The notes beneath the pieces are model-generated. The model had not been told where the DNA came from and made no database searches. It saw only the letters and a program-made list of their open reading frames with translations. A stretch of DNA of 64,000 bases, from positions 186,001-250,000 of the forward strand of contig NZ_JACIBT010000001.1 in assembly GCF_014195445.1 (NCBI RefSeq), written 5' to 3'. The DNA is from Garicola koreensis. Lineage in GTDB: Bacteria > Actinomycetota > Actinomycetes > Actinomycetales > Micrococcaceae. Position 1 is the stretch's first letter. Each line of letters begins with the position of its first letter. The position numbers and the translations under genes are program-made. Positions 44,314-53,692 of this stretch are shown here, one piece after another.

Positions 44314-45435
44314 ATGACGACGACGCAGCAGCCGCGGCGGCGGGCGAATCAGGACAAGCGCAGCCTCTGGCCCACGGTCAGCGGTCCGCAGATCGCCGGG
44401 CTGTTCTATGCCACGGTGTGGCTGGTGTTCCTGGCCTCGCCGGTGATGGCTGCGGCCTACAGCGACGTCCACCTGGGCCTGAAGCTGTTGGCCTGGGCCG
44501 CCACCGGCGTCTTCGCCCTGGTCTACGTCTGGCAGATGGCCCGACTGTTCGCCGACGACCACCGAAACCATCCGGCGCCGTCCAGGTTGGCGGTGATCTG
44601 TGTGGCTCTGGCAGCAATCGGGGCCCTGACCATTCCCGCCGCCGGCACCTGGGCCGTGACATTCTGCGTCTATATTGCTGCGCTGATCATCTTCACCAGC
44701 CCTCCCATGGTGGGCATCCCCATCGGCGTGGGAGTGTGGGCCGTGTCCACAGCCGCGGCATATCTGATCTCCGGTGAGACCGAAGTCTGGATTGCCTTGG
44801 GACCAGGTTTGGGGATGCTCTTCATCGTGGTGATCCGCACCACCGAGCACTATGAGGATCGCGCCCGAGCCGTTGAGCAGCAGCTGCGGACCTCTGAGGA
44901 GCGTGACCGCATCGCCCGCGACGTCCACGATGTGCTGGGACACTCGCTGACCGTACTGTCCATCAAAGCTCAGGTGGCGCGCCGGCTGATGGAGACCGAG
45001 CCGCAGCGGGCCCAGGCTGAGCTGGATGAGATTGAACAGCTGGCCCGGTCCTCACTGAGCCAGGTGCGCACCACGGTGACCCGGTTGCGGGCGCCGCAGC
45101 TGCCGGAGGAGCTTGAGGTCGCCCGCACCGCCTTGGAGGCTGGCGGCATCAGCGCTGACATCCGGGCGGAGGAGGAGCACAGTGAATCCCAGCTGCTGGC
45201 CTGGACGCTGCGCGAGACCATCACCAACGTGCTGCGCCACTCCCAGGCCAGTCGATGCCGCATTGAGATCGGACCGGAGAGTCTGCGGGTCACCGATGAT
45301 GGGATCGGTGTCAACGGTCATGAAGGCTCCGGTCTGCGCGGACTGCGCGAGCGGGCCAAAGCTGAAGGGGCACAGGTGGCAGTGGGCGCTGGCGATGATG
45401 CCTCGGGCACACGGATCGAGGTGACGCTGGCATGA
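44314..45435 (+). CDS. Sensor histidine kinase, DesK/NarX type
   Basis: A 373-residue protein from ATG 44314. The N-terminal 180 residues have about five or six transmembrane segments. The HisKA_3 box is RIARDVHDVLGHSLTVLSIK with the phosphorylated His near residue 214. The ATPase domain has LRETITNVLRHSQASRCRIE and VTDDGIGVNGHEGSGLRGLR. It overlaps the response regulator by four bases and probably senses a cell-envelope signal. Confidence 0.92.
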   Translation: MTTTQQPRRRANQDKRSLWPTVSGPQIAGLFYATVWLVFLASPVMAAAYSDVHLGLKLLAWAATGVFALVYVWQMARLFADDHRNHPAPSRLAVICVALAAIGALTIPAAGTWAVTFCVYIAALIIFTSPPMVGIPIGVGVWAVSTAAAYLISGETEVWIALGPGLGMLFIVVIRTTEHYEDRARAVEQQLRTSEERDRIARDVHDVLGHSLTVLSIKAQVARRLMETEPQRAQAELDEIEQLARSSLSQVRTTVTRLRAPQLPEELEVARTALEAGGISADIRAEEEHSESQLLAWTLRETITNVLRHSQASRCRIEIGPESLRVTDDGIGVNGHEGSGLRGLRERAKAEGAQVAVGAGDDASGTRIEVTLA

Positions 45436-46049
45436 GCAGCCCGATGATCCGGCTGCTGCTGGCCGATGACCAGGACCTGGTGCGCGGGGGACTCTCGGCA
45501 CTGCTGAACCTGGAGCCGGACATCGAAGTGGTCGCTGAGGTCGGCCGCGGGGACCAGCTGGTTCAGGCCGCGCGGGAACACACCCCCGACGTCGCCCTGG
45601 TTGATATTGAGATGCCCGGGATGGACGGGATCGAGGCGGTCCGCCAGATCACTGCCGCCGGACTGAGCGCCCGGTGCCTGATCGTGACCACCTTCGGCCG
45701 GCCCGGCTACCTGCGCCGCGCCATGGACGCCGGAGCGGCCGGGTTCGTGGTCAAGGACACCCCCTCGGACCAGCTGGCCCAGATGGTGCGCCGGGTGGCC
45801 GCCGGGGACCGGGTGGTCGACCCCACGCTGGCCGCCGACTCGCTGGCCGGCGGGATCAACCCGCTGACCGAGCGCGAGCAGCAGGTCCTGCGGGCCGCGG
45901 CCGAGGGCGGCTCGATCAGAGCGATCGCCGCGAGGCTGCACCTCTCCCAAGGAACCGTGCGGAACCACCTGTCGGCGGCCATCGGCAAGACCGGTGCGGA
46001 GAACCGGCACGACGCCGCCCGCCAGGCGATGCACAGCGGCTGGCTCTAG
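45432..46049 (+). CDS. LuxR-type response regulator
   Basis: A 205-residue regulator. The receiver domain has the acidic triad (LLADDQDLVRGG, VALVDIEMPGMDG) and Lys in VVKDTPS. The C-terminal LuxR helix-turn-helix is LTEREQQVLRAAAEGGSIRA with LHLSQGTVRNHLSAA. It is the partner of the kinase and probably controls the upstream ABC genes. Confidence 0.93.
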   Translation: MSSPMIRLLLADDQDLVRGGLSALLNLEPDIEVVAEVGRGDQLVQAAREHTPDVALVDIEMPGMDGIEAVRQITAAGLSARCLIVTTFGRPGYLRRAMDAGAAGFVVKDTPSDQLAQMVRRVAAGDRVVDPTLAADSLAGGINPLTEREQQVLRAAAEGGSIRAIAARLHLSQGTVRNHLSAAIGKTGAENRHDAARQAMHSGWL

Positions 46050-46197
46050 AAGACAGCGCATCGATGCTGAACTGGTCAAGAAGAAGATGCCGGTGGGCCG
46101 CGGCCAGCGCAGCAGGGGCAAATCACTGGGGGTGCTCGCCTCCGAGCTGTTGGCCTAGGCGCGTGGGAACCTGGATCAGCTCTTCGCTCGTGCACAC

Positions 46198-46419
46198 GTG
46201 CGATGTCCCGGCGAGACCGATAGGTTCTGGCAGGTGTATCAAGATCTCGTCGGCGATGACGCGATCCGCGGCAACCTGGTGACCGACTCGCACATCGCTG
46301 CGCTGATGCGCCAGCACGGGGTTTCTACGATCTTCACTGCCGACCGCGACTTCTGCCGCTTTCCCGGTATCACCGCTCGCGACCCCTATACCGAAGCGAG
46401 CGGCCCAGGCGCCCGATAA
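46198..46419 (+). pseudogene. VapC-type PIN toxin, 3' fragment
   Basis: The frame reads GNLVTDSHIAALMRQHGVST and IFTADRDFCRFPGI, the C-terminal third of a PIN toxin with the late catalytic Asp residues. The N-terminal two thirds and any antitoxin are missing upstream. A short basic stretch (46060-46157) may be antitoxin debris. Confidence 0.65.
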
Positions 46420-46573
46420 AACCAACACCTATCCGAATTGAGGCCGGTGGTGTTCAGGTCGATCCGCTCTGGCAGGAATCGGTGCACCGGGGCGGGACCG
46501 CCGTCGACGGAGTCGACGGGCTTCACCGTATGGCCCTGATCGCCGAGCTGCTCGACCGCCCCGTTAGCCCCTA

Positions 46574-46647
46574 CGTTCGGTCACGCAGTATGACCCTTTC
46601 TTAGCCACTTTTGGGCCCAAAGTGCGGTCAGACTGCGTGACCGAACG
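46574..46647. repeat. Nested inverted repeat, large hairpin
   Basis: A 22-bp arm at 46574-46595 and its complement at 46626-46647 differ at one position. Between them CACTTT-TGGGCCC-AAAGTG (46606-46624) is itself palindromic. The whole could fold into a hairpin of about 74 nt. It lies in a 280-bp gap between the toxin fragment and a DUF202 gene. Confidence 0.75.
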
Positions 46648-46701
46648 GCGAGGGCGGGGCAGCGAGCGTGCAGCGGCTGGGCGCGCAGGTAATCTGGGGG
46701 C

Positions 46702-47073
46702 ATGAGTGAACACAGAGCCGGTTGGCGCCAGCGGGTCCTCGGCGGGGGCGTGGAGCCGGACCCCAGGTTCAGCCTGGCGAATGAGCGCACCTTCCTCGCC
46801 TGGATCCGCACCTCACTGGGGCTGCTGGCCGGCGGGGTAGCCGTGGAAGCGCTGACCCAGCAGATCTTCGAGCCTCAGATCCGCACCATTCTGGCGGTGG
46901 TGCTGCTGGTGCTCGGTGCGCTGCTGGCGGCCGGCGCCTTCACCCGGTGGCTGCGGGTCGAACGCAGCATGCGGCACCAACGGCCATTGCCGCTGCCGCT
47001 GATTGCCCCGCTGCTGGCAGCGGGTGCGGCACTGATCTCGGTGGTGCTGGTCATCACGCTGGTGGGTGGATGA
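46702..47073 (+). CDS. DUF202 (YidH-like) membrane protein
   Basis: A 123-residue protein with the DUF202 signature RFSLANERTFLAWIRTSLGL near residue 22 and three hydrophobic segments. Function unknown. It ends three bases before a second DUF202 gene, a frequent tandem. Confidence 0.85.
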   Translation: MSEHRAGWRQRVLGGGVEPDPRFSLANERTFLAWIRTSLGLLAGGVAVEALTQQIFEPQIRTILAVVLLVLGALLAAGAFTRWLRVERSMRHQRPLPLPLIAPLLAAGAALISVVLVITLVGG

Positions 47074-47076
47074 GCG

Positions 47077-47406
47077 GTGCGCACCCGGCCAGCCGCCCAC
47101 CAGGATCCCGGGGTTCAGCCTGAACGCACCCTGCTCTCGTGGACCCGCACCTCCCTTCTGCTGGTGGTGGTTGCCGGGCTGCTGCTGCGCTGGGCGCCGT
47201 ACCACGGTGCCGCAGTGCTCACGCTGTTCATCGCCGCGCTCGCAGTGGCCGCCGGGGTCTCGCTGACCCAACGGCACCGGCTGATCAGCGCGACCTGGGG
47301 GATCGCCGATGAGCAGTACCGCCCGGCCATCGGATCCGTGGCCGGGCTGACCCTGGCGGTGATGATGCTGGGGGTCGCTGCGCTGGTCTTCCTGCTGGTG
47401 ACCTAG
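47077..47406 (+). CDS. Second DUF202 membrane protein
   Basis: A 109-residue protein from GTG 47077. DUF202 signature QPERTLLSWTRTSLLLVV near residue 14 and three hydrophobic segments. Tandem with the preceding gene, and convergent with the choline dehydrogenase gene by 7 bp. Confidence 0.85.
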   Translation: MRTRPAAHQDPGVQPERTLLSWTRTSLLLVVVAGLLLRWAPYHGAAVLTLFIAALAVAAGVSLTQRHRLISATWGIADEQYRPAIGSVAGLTLAVMMLGVAALVFLLVT

Positions 47407-47413
47407 CCCCTGA

Positions 47414-49045
47414 TCAGGCTCCCCTGATCAGATCGGCGCAGCGCTCACCGATCATCATGGTGGTGATGTTCGGGTTGACGGTGGTCAGCTCCGGCATCAC
47501 TGAGGCATCAGCGACGCGCAGGCCCTCCACGCCCTTGACCTTCAGATCCGGGGTCAGCGGGCTCAGCTCGTCCTCGGCGGCCCCCATGCGCACGCTGCCG
47601 GCCGGGTGGTAGACGGTGTTGTGGGTCTTCTTCACGTACTCGGCGATCTCCTCGTCGGTGCGCGCATCCGGGCCGGGGGCCAGCTCCTCGCCGGCCCACT
47701 CGCTCATCGCCGGCTGGGAGATGATCTGGCGGGCCAGTTTGATGCCCGTCACGGCCACCCGAATGTCGTGGCCCTCGGGGTCGGTGAAGTAGCGCGGGTC
47801 CACCATCGGCTTGTCCCGGTAGTCGCGGGAGCGCAGCCGCACCGTGCCGCGAGACTTGGCGTGGGTGATGTTCGGGGTCAGGCAGAAGCTGTTCTCGCTG
47901 GTGGGGTAGCCCTGGCGCAGGGTGTGCATGTCGAAGGGCACCGAGCCGTAGTGCATCATCAGGTCCGGCCGGCCGGGGCGGTCGGCCTGACCGGTGCCCT
48001 CCTGGGTGTCTGCGAAGATCCCGATCTCCCACCACTGCACGGAGTCGGTGACCATGGGCTGCTTGGCGTCCCAGGCGATCACCGCCTCCGGGTGGTCCTG
48101 CAGGTGCTCGCCCACGCCGGGGGAGTCCACGCGCACATCCAGGCCGTGCTCACGCAGCTGGGCGGCGGGGCCGATGCCGGAGAGCATCAGCAGCTTCGGC
48201 GAGTCGATCGCCCCGGCGGAGAGGACCACCTCTTTGTTCGCCCGCACCGTGGAGGCCCGGCCGAACGCGTTGTTCACCACAGAGACGCCGGATGCCCGCG
48301 GGGTGGGGGCCTCGTCGTCGAACAGGATCTCCTTGACCCAGGTGTCGGTGAGCAGGGTGAAGTTTTCCCGGTCCAGGATCGGGTGGATATAGGACACCGA
48401 CGACGACGACCGGGTCCCGTCATCCTTACGGTTGACCTGGAAGAAGTTGGCGCCCCTGACCACCGTCTCACCGGAGTTGAACTCGGCGCGTGGAATGCCG
48501 GTCTGCTCACAGGCATCCAGCAGGGCCACGCCGCAGGGGTCATGGGGAGGGATGTTCATCAGGTGCACCGGGCCACTGCGGCCGTGGTGCTCACCCTCGG
48601 CGTCGTTGGTCTCCAGGCGCTTCACCAGCGGAAGTGTGCTCTGCGCGTTCCAGCCGAGGGCACCGGAGGCCTCCCAATCGTCCATATCTTCTGCCGGGGG
48701 CCAGAAGGCGATGCAGGAGTTGTGCGAGGAGCAGCCGCCGAGCACCTTGGCCCGGGCATGGCGCATGAAGCTGTTGCCGTTCTCCTGCGGCTCGATGGGG
48801 TAGTCCCAGTCGTAGCCGGACTCCAGCAGCTCCATCCACCGGTTGAGCTGCAGGACCTGGTCGTTGCCCTCGTCGGTGGGGCCGGCCTCCAGCAGGGCGA
48901 CGGTGACCTCAGGGTCCTCGCTGAGCCGGGCGGCCACTGCGGCCCCGGCGGAGCCGCCGCCGACCACCACGTAGTCGAAGGTCTGATCCAGTGTTTCGGC
49001 GGCCACATTGGGGGAGAGGCGATTGGTGGTGGGCTGATCTGACAC
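47414..49045 (-). CDS. betA: Choline dehydrogenase / GMC oxidoreductase
   Basis: A 543-residue GMC flavoprotein. FAD motif YVVVGGGSAGAAVAARL near residue 26; GMC signature ARAKVLGGCSSHNSCI near residue 95; second signature VLSAGAIDSPKLLMLSGIG near residue 275; catalytic His in HNTVYHPAGSVRMG near residue 485. Choline oxidation to betaine aldehyde is inferred from neighbours (aldehyde dehydrogenase and BCCT transporter). It is 53 bp after gbsA/betB on the same strand. Confidence 0.9.
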   Translation of the reverse strand: MSDQPTTNRLSPNVAAETLDQTFDYVVVGGGSAGAAVAARLSEDPEVTVALLEAGPTDEGNDQVLQLNRWMELLESGYDWDYPIEPQENGNSFMRHARAKVLGGCSSHNSCIAFWPPAEDMDDWEASGALGWNAQSTLPLVKRLETNDAEGEHHGRSGPVHLMNIPPHDPCGVALLDACEQTGIPRAEFNSGETVVRGANFFQVNRKDDGTRSSSSVSYIHPILDRENFTLLTDTWVKEILFDDEAPTPRASGVSVVNNAFGRASTVRANKEVVLSAGAIDSPKLLMLSGIGPAAQLREHGLDVRVDSPGVGEHLQDHPEAVIAWDAKQPMVTDSVQWWEIGIFADTQEGTGQADRPGRPDLMMHYGSVPFDMHTLRQGYPTSENSFCLTPNITHAKSRGTVRLRSRDYRDKPMVDPRYFTDPEGHDIRVAVTGIKLARQIISQPAMSEWAGEELAPGPDARTDEEIAEYVKKTHNTVYHPAGSVRMGAAEDELSPLTPDLKVKGVEGLRVADASVMPELTTVNPNITTMMIGERCADLIRGA

Positions 49046-49098
49046 GTCGGGTGCTCCTTCGGCTCAGGGGGGACTAAACAGTGCGGGGCGGCAGGGGT

Positions 49099-50580
49099 TC
49101 AGCCCTGCTCGGGCATGCGGAACCATCCGGTGACCGCCGGGGCGGTGTTCTCGTAAATGTGCTTGGCTTCGCGGTACTCGTCGAAGCCGGCGTGGCCCAG
49201 TTCGCGGCCGACGCCGGACTGCTTGAACCCGCCCCATTCGGCCTGCGGCAGGTAGGGGTGGAAGTCGTTGATCCAGATGGTGCCGTGGCGCAGACCGGCG
49301 GAGACCCGGTGGGCGGTGCCGGCGTCGGAGGTCCACACTGCTCCGGCCAGCCCGTAGATGGTGTCGTTGCCGGTGGCGATGGCCTCCTCTTCGGTGGTGA
49401 AGGTCTCCACGGTGATCACCGGGCCGAAGGCCTCCTCGGTGACCACGTGCATGCCGCGCTGCACATTGTCCAGCACGGTGGGCGCGTAGAAGTAGCCGTC
49501 CTTGTGCTCCTCGCCGCCCCAGTGGCCGCCGGTGCGCAGCACGCAGCCCTCCTCGATGCCGTGTTTGACGTAGGCAGTCACCTTGTCCCGGTGCGCTGCG
49601 GAGATCAGCGGTCCGGTCTCGGCGTTCTCGTCGAAGGGCCCGCCCATGGTGATGTTCTCGGCCCGACGCACCAGCTCGGCGACGAACTTCTCCTTGATGG
49701 ACTCCTCCACGATCAGCCGCACACCGGCGGAGCACACCTGGCCGGAGTCGACGAAGCCGGCGTTGAGCGCGTTGTCGACTGCGGCGTCGAAGTCCGCGTC
49801 GGCGAAGACCACGTTGGGGTTCTTGCCGCCCAGCTCCAGGGCCACCTTCTTCACCGTCTCGGAGGCGGCGGCGGCGATCTTTCGGCCGGTGAGCAGTCCG
49901 CCGGTGAAGGAGACCAGGTCCACATCCGGGTGGGAGGACAGCGGAGCCCCGGCAGTGGCCCCGGCGCCGGTGACCACATTGGCCACCCCGGCCGGCAGCC
50001 CCAGGGAGTCGAAGACGTCCATGATCAGTATGGAGGTGTGCGGGGTCAGCTCGGCGGGCTTCAGGACCAGCGAGTTTCCGGCGCCCAGCGCAGGGGCTAG
50101 CTTCCAGGCGGCCTGCAGCAGCGGGTAGTTCCACGGGGTGATCATTCCGCACACGCCCACCGGTTCATAGGTCACCCGGGAGCGCACCGTGGGGTCCCCG
50201 GCGTCGATCACGCGGCCGGGATCGGCGTCGGCCAGCTTCGCGAAATGCTTGAAGCAGCCGATGATGTCGTCCATGTCGATCTCGGCCTCGACCAGGCGCT
50301 TGCCGGTGTCCAGCGCTTCAGCCCGGGCGAATTCCTCCTTGCGGCGCTCGATCTCTGAGGCCACCTTGAACAGGAACTCCCCACGCTCGGCGGCCGGGGT
50401 GTTGGCCCACTCTCCGGCGTCGAAGGCCTTCCGGGCGGCGGCGATGGCGGCTTCGGTGTCTGCCGCCGATGCCTCGGAGACGGCGCCGACCTCACTGCCG
50501 TCGGCCGGGCAGATGATCGTGCGGGTCTCACCGGCGGCGGCCGGTACCCACTGGCCATCGATGTAGAGAGTCGCGGTCAT
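49099..50580 (-). CDS. betB: Betaine aldehyde dehydrogenase
   Basis: A 493-residue aldehyde dehydrogenase. Glu of LELGGKNPNVVF near residue 255 and catalytic Cys of DSGQVCSAGVRLI near residue 290 are both present. Start ATG 50580 has AAGGAG upstream. With betA it forms the two-step choline to glycine betaine pathway. Lies downstream of the transporter. Confidence 0.92.
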   Translation of the reverse strand: MTATLYIDGQWVPAAAGETRTIICPADGSEVGAVSEASAADTEAAIAAARKAFDAGEWANTPAAERGEFLFKVASEIERRKEEFARAEALDTGKRLVEAEIDMDDIIGCFKHFAKLADADPGRVIDAGDPTVRSRVTYEPVGVCGMITPWNYPLLQAAWKLAPALGAGNSLVLKPAELTPHTSILIMDVFDSLGLPAGVANVVTGAGATAGAPLSSHPDVDLVSFTGGLLTGRKIAAAASETVKKVALELGGKNPNVVFADADFDAAVDNALNAGFVDSGQVCSAGVRLIVEESIKEKFVAELVRRAENITMGGPFDENAETGPLISAAHRDKVTAYVKHGIEEGCVLRTGGHWGGEEHKDGYFYAPTVLDNVQRGMHVVTEEAFGPVITVETFTTEEEAIATGNDTIYGLAGAVWTSDAGTAHRVSAGLRHGTIWINDFHPYLPQAEWGGFKQSGVGRELGHAGFDEYREAKHIYENTAPAVTGWFRMPEQG

Positions 50581-50621
50581 TGAAGCTCCTTATAACGTGT
50601 GGAAAACCGTGATGGATCGTG

Positions 50622-50669
50622 TCGGCGTCGGCCCCCTGCCTCACTCTAATCAGTAGGGGCCGACGCCGA
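50622..50669. terminator. 14-bp stem-loop between betT and betB
   Basis: Arms 50622-50635 and 50656-50669 are perfectly complementary (14 bp) with a 20-nt loop. It begins 17 bp beyond the betT stop. No T-run follows, so it may be a terminator of the actinobacterial type or an RNA-processing/stability element. Confidence 0.55.
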
Positions 50670-50685
50670 AACTGGCAGCGAGCCG

Positions 50686-52791
50686 CTACTCAGCCTTGGG
50701 CTTTGATCGGCGGGTGCGCACCGAGTCCCAATCGGTGGGGATCGCATCAGCGTCCAGGGTGGTGGGGCGGGTGTTGCCCTCAGACTCGTCCATGGTCAGC
50801 ACGGTCAGGTGCTGCTCGTAGGCGTCGAGGATGTCGGCGATGACCTGCTCGTGGTTGTAGCCGAAGAGGTCCTGACCGGAGGAACCGGTCGCCGAGAACA
50901 CCTCCACCTGGTAGTAGGTTTCCCCAGCGGGCCGGAATCGGGTGGCGAAGCTGGGCACCTCATACTGCACCGGGTACACCTGGTACTTGAACATGGACTT
51001 ATCGCCGAAGTAGACGTGCAGATCCACCTCCGGAAGTCCGCTGTCCTCCACCGTGCCGCGGCCGCAGGTGACCTCGGCGCCGCGCTCCTTCAATTCGCCG
51101 GCGACCTCTTCCACTGCTGGAAGGGCTACGTTCTCCAGGAACTCAGTGGTCTCCGCGGCGCTGGGGTAGTGCATGTGCCGTGCCAGACGACGCCGCCAGG
51201 CCCCGGGGGAGGACTGCGCGATGCGCTCAGAGAGCGCCGAGGGCAGGGTGGCTTCCTTCGAGTCTGCGGCCAGGCCCTCCACGCGCAGGGCGCGCCAGAC
51301 GCTGAACAGCAGCAGATAGAGCACGATGGAGAGCGGCAGCCCGATGATCACCGCTCCCATCTGCAGGGTGTAGATGCCGTCCAGGGCGAGCATCGCCAGC
51401 GTCAGTGCACCGATGATCACGCTCCAGATGATGCGCAGCCATGGGGGCCCGTCTGAGTCGGTGACGGTGGTCTTAGAGGTGAAGTTTGCCAGCACCAGCG
51501 AGCCGGAGTCCGCACTGGTGATATAGAACAGCAGCCCGACCATGACGGCGATGCCGATGACGAAGGTGGCCCCGGGGAACTCTGCCAGCAGGGCGAAGAA
51601 GCCCGAGCCTTCAGCGTTCTCGGCCTCTTCGGCGAACTCAGTGTCCCCGCCCATGATCCGTGCGATGGTGGCGTTGCCGAAGATCGCGATCCACAGCAGG
51701 TTGAAAGCGAAGGGCACCAGCAGCACGCCGATGACGAACTGGCGCAGGGTGCGGCCGCGGGAGATGCGCGCCAGGAAGAGCCCCACGAAGATGGCCCATG
51801 CCATCCACCAGGTCCAGAAGAAGATGGTCCACCACTGCATCCATCCCTCATCGACCCACGCCGGCGACATGTCATAGGCGAAGGTGTCGGTGAGCGCGCT
51901 GGGCAGGAAGGCGAAGAAGTCGCCGATGTTCTTCACCAGTGCGTTGAGCAGGTACATCGTGTCGCCGGAGAACAGCACGTAGAGCATCAGCAGCACGGCG
52001 ACGACCACGTTGATCTCGGAAATGCGGCGAATGCCCTTCTCCACACCGGAGACGGTGGAGATGGTCACCACGATGGCCGCCAAGACGATTAGTGCTGCCT
52101 GGGCTCCCAGGCCCATTTCGACGTCGAAGATCATGCTCAGGCCGAAGGAGACGAAGACCACGCCGATGCCCAGCGTGGTGGCGATGCCGAACACGGTGCC
52201 GATCACCGCTGCGACCTGGACAGTGTCCCCGGCGGCCCCCTGGGCGCGTTTGCCGATGATGGGGTAGAGCGCACTCTTGATCGACAGCGGCAGGTGGTAC
52301 CGGTAGGCGAAGAGACCGAATGCCATACCGGTCAGCGCGTACATCGCCCAGCCGGGGATGCCGTAGTGGAACATCGTCCACAGGGCAGCCTCCTCAGCCG
52401 CCTGGAGGCTGCCGGCCTCCGTGCCGGGGCCCACGCGCAGGTTGGTGGCGGGCCCGACGACGGAGAAGAACATCAGATCGGTGCCGATGCCGGCGGCGAA
52501 GAGCATCGCCGCCCAGGTAAACAGGCCGAATCGCGGCTTGGAGTGGTCCGGGCCGAGCTTCGTCTTGCCCATTCGGGTCAGGGCGACGATCAGGACGAAG
52601 ACCACAATGATGGCTGCGGTGAGTACGAAGTACCAGCCCAAGTAGTCGCTGGCCCAGTTGAACATCGTCTCCATGGTGGAGTACGCCGTGTCGGGGAATA
52701 TCGCCGCCCAGACGCTGAACCCCAGAAGGATCGCGGTGGAGGCGATGAACACCGGCCAGTTGACCTTTGAAGACGCTGGTGCGTCTGCCAT
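50686..52791 (-). CDS. betT: BCCT choline/betaine transporter, BetT-like
   Basis: A 701-residue protein. About 510 residues hold 12 transmembrane helices with the BCCT hallmark WTIFFWTWWMAWAIFVGLF near residue 315. Residues about 520-701 are a cytosolic extension, as in E. coli BetT (677 residues), proposed to regulate activity by osmotic stress. Position before choline-oxidising genes supports choline uptake. A polar C-terminus ends the protein. Confidence 0.9.
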   Translation of the reverse strand: MADAPASSKVNWPVFIASTAILLGFSVWAAIFPDTAYSTMETMFNWASDYLGWYFVLTAAIIVVFVLIVALTRMGKTKLGPDHSKPRFGLFTWAAMLFAAGIGTDLMFFSVVGPATNLRVGPGTEAGSLQAAEEAALWTMFHYGIPGWAMYALTGMAFGLFAYRYHLPLSIKSALYPIIGKRAQGAAGDTVQVAAVIGTVFGIATTLGIGVVFVSFGLSMIFDVEMGLGAQAALIVLAAIVVTISTVSGVEKGIRRISEINVVVAVLLMLYVLFSGDTMYLLNALVKNIGDFFAFLPSALTDTFAYDMSPAWVDEGWMQWWTIFFWTWWMAWAIFVGLFLARISRGRTLRQFVIGVLLVPFAFNLLWIAIFGNATIARIMGGDTEFAEEAENAEGSGFFALLAEFPGATFVIGIAVMVGLLFYITSADSGSLVLANFTSKTTVTDSDGPPWLRIIWSVIIGALTLAMLALDGIYTLQMGAVIIGLPLSIVLYLLLFSVWRALRVEGLAADSKEATLPSALSERIAQSSPGAWRRRLARHMHYPSAAETTEFLENVALPAVEEVAGELKERGAEVTCGRGTVEDSGLPEVDLHVYFGDKSMFKYQVYPVQYEVPSFATRFRPAGETYYQVEVFSATGSSGQDLFGYNHEQVIADILDAYEQHLTVLTMDESEGNTRPTTLDADAIPTDWDSVRTRRSKPKAE

Positions 52792-52975
52792 AGCTTATGT
52801 ACCTTTCAACTCAATGTGCGCAGCAGTGATTCATCTGCAAAACGTATCTACGTTATGTCACACACTCAGGTGGCTTGGCTAGGTGCAGGGGCGTCCCTCA
52901 GCGTGCTTGGTGCCTCATTACTGGGAAGTAGCGAAGTGAGCCGGCGGGCCGGTGTGGGAAGAATCACCCACATCA

Positions 52976-53623
52976 TCAGCGGTCAGAGGCCCAGGGCTCA
53001 CCCTCCGGTGAGATTTCGGCCGTCATATCGCGCACAAAGCGGATGACGATCTCGCGCTCCTGCGGGCTGAGACGAGCAGCGGCATGAATACGCTTGGCCT
53101 GCTGCCGCCCCACAGTCTCGATGGCCGCCTGGTGAGTCTTCTGGGTCACGCTGATCGCCAGGGCGCGCCGATCGCTGGGATGCTCAGACCGGGTCGTGTG
53201 ACCGCCGGCCTGCAGCCGGTTTAGCAGTTTGGTGGTCGAGGCCGTGGAGATGCCCAGGTGCCGGGCGATGGAGCCGGGAGTTGCCACCACGTTCTGGTTC
53301 GCGCACAGGGTCAGATAGTGGATGGCGCGCATATCGGTCTCATTGAGCTTCATGAACCGGCGCGAGGCTTCGGAAAGGTCACGCTCAGTGCGACGGAGGT
53401 CTCCCAGTGCATTCATCAGCTCACTGATCTGATCCAGATCCTGCTGCGACATGCCCTGGGTGTCGGTCCAGCTTCGGTCCGGGTCGTTGGCCCGGATGCT
53501 GTAGAGCGTTGAGAGCTGTCCTGATTCTGAGCGCTGCCCTGATTCTGAGAGCTGAGCAGGCTCCGGCGGCGGACCGTCCCCGGAGGGGGGCTCCTCGCTG
53601 CTTCTGGGGCTCATGGCGTCCAT
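52976..53623 (-). CDS. MarR-family regulator, CrtR-like
   Basis: About 215 residues from ATG 53623. A long N-terminal Ser/Pro/Glu-rich part (about 65 residues) precedes a MarR winged helix: LTLCANQNVVATPGSIARHL, TASTTKLLNRLQAGGH and SEHPSDRRALAISV. Divergent from idi-crtE over about 70 bp. In Corynebacterium glutamicum the MarR-type CrtR similarly sits divergently to the crt operon and represses it, so this is a likely functional equivalent. Confidence 0.85.
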   Translation of the reverse strand: MDAMSPRSSEEPPSGDGPPPEPAQLSESGQRSESGQLSTLYSIRANDPDRSWTDTQGMSQQDLDQISELMNALGDLRRTERDLSEASRRFMKLNETDMRAIHYLTLCANQNVVATPGSIARHLGISTASTTKLLNRLQAGGHTTRSEHPSDRRALAISVTQKTHQAAIETVGRQQAKRIHAAARLSPQEREIVIRFVRDMTAEISPEGEPWASDR

Positions 53624-53692
53624 GGTATCGGCACAATCGATAGTGTTAGGCTTAATTGTTAGCTTGGCTAGATGATTTGACGTGGAGGCTTG
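53624..53692. promoter_or_regulatory. Divergent crtR/crt promoter region
   Basis: About 69 bp, AT-rich in the middle. TAGC-TTG-GCTA (53660-53670) is a perfect short palindrome, preceded by a related TTAGGCTT at 53646. Such repeats in the shared promoter are the likely MarR operator. Promoter hexamers are not clear enough to assign. Confidence 0.4.

Noticed and set aside
47606-49042. A 478-codon open frame on the plus strand opposite choline dehydrogenase
   Set aside because: It is antisense to a clear GMC oxidoreductase, is rich in His/Gly/Val typical of high-GC shadow frames, and has no recognisable motif.
49081-50100. A 339-codon plus-strand frame opposite betB
   Set aside because: Shadow of the aldehyde dehydrogenase; low-complexity Gly/Val composition and no domain.
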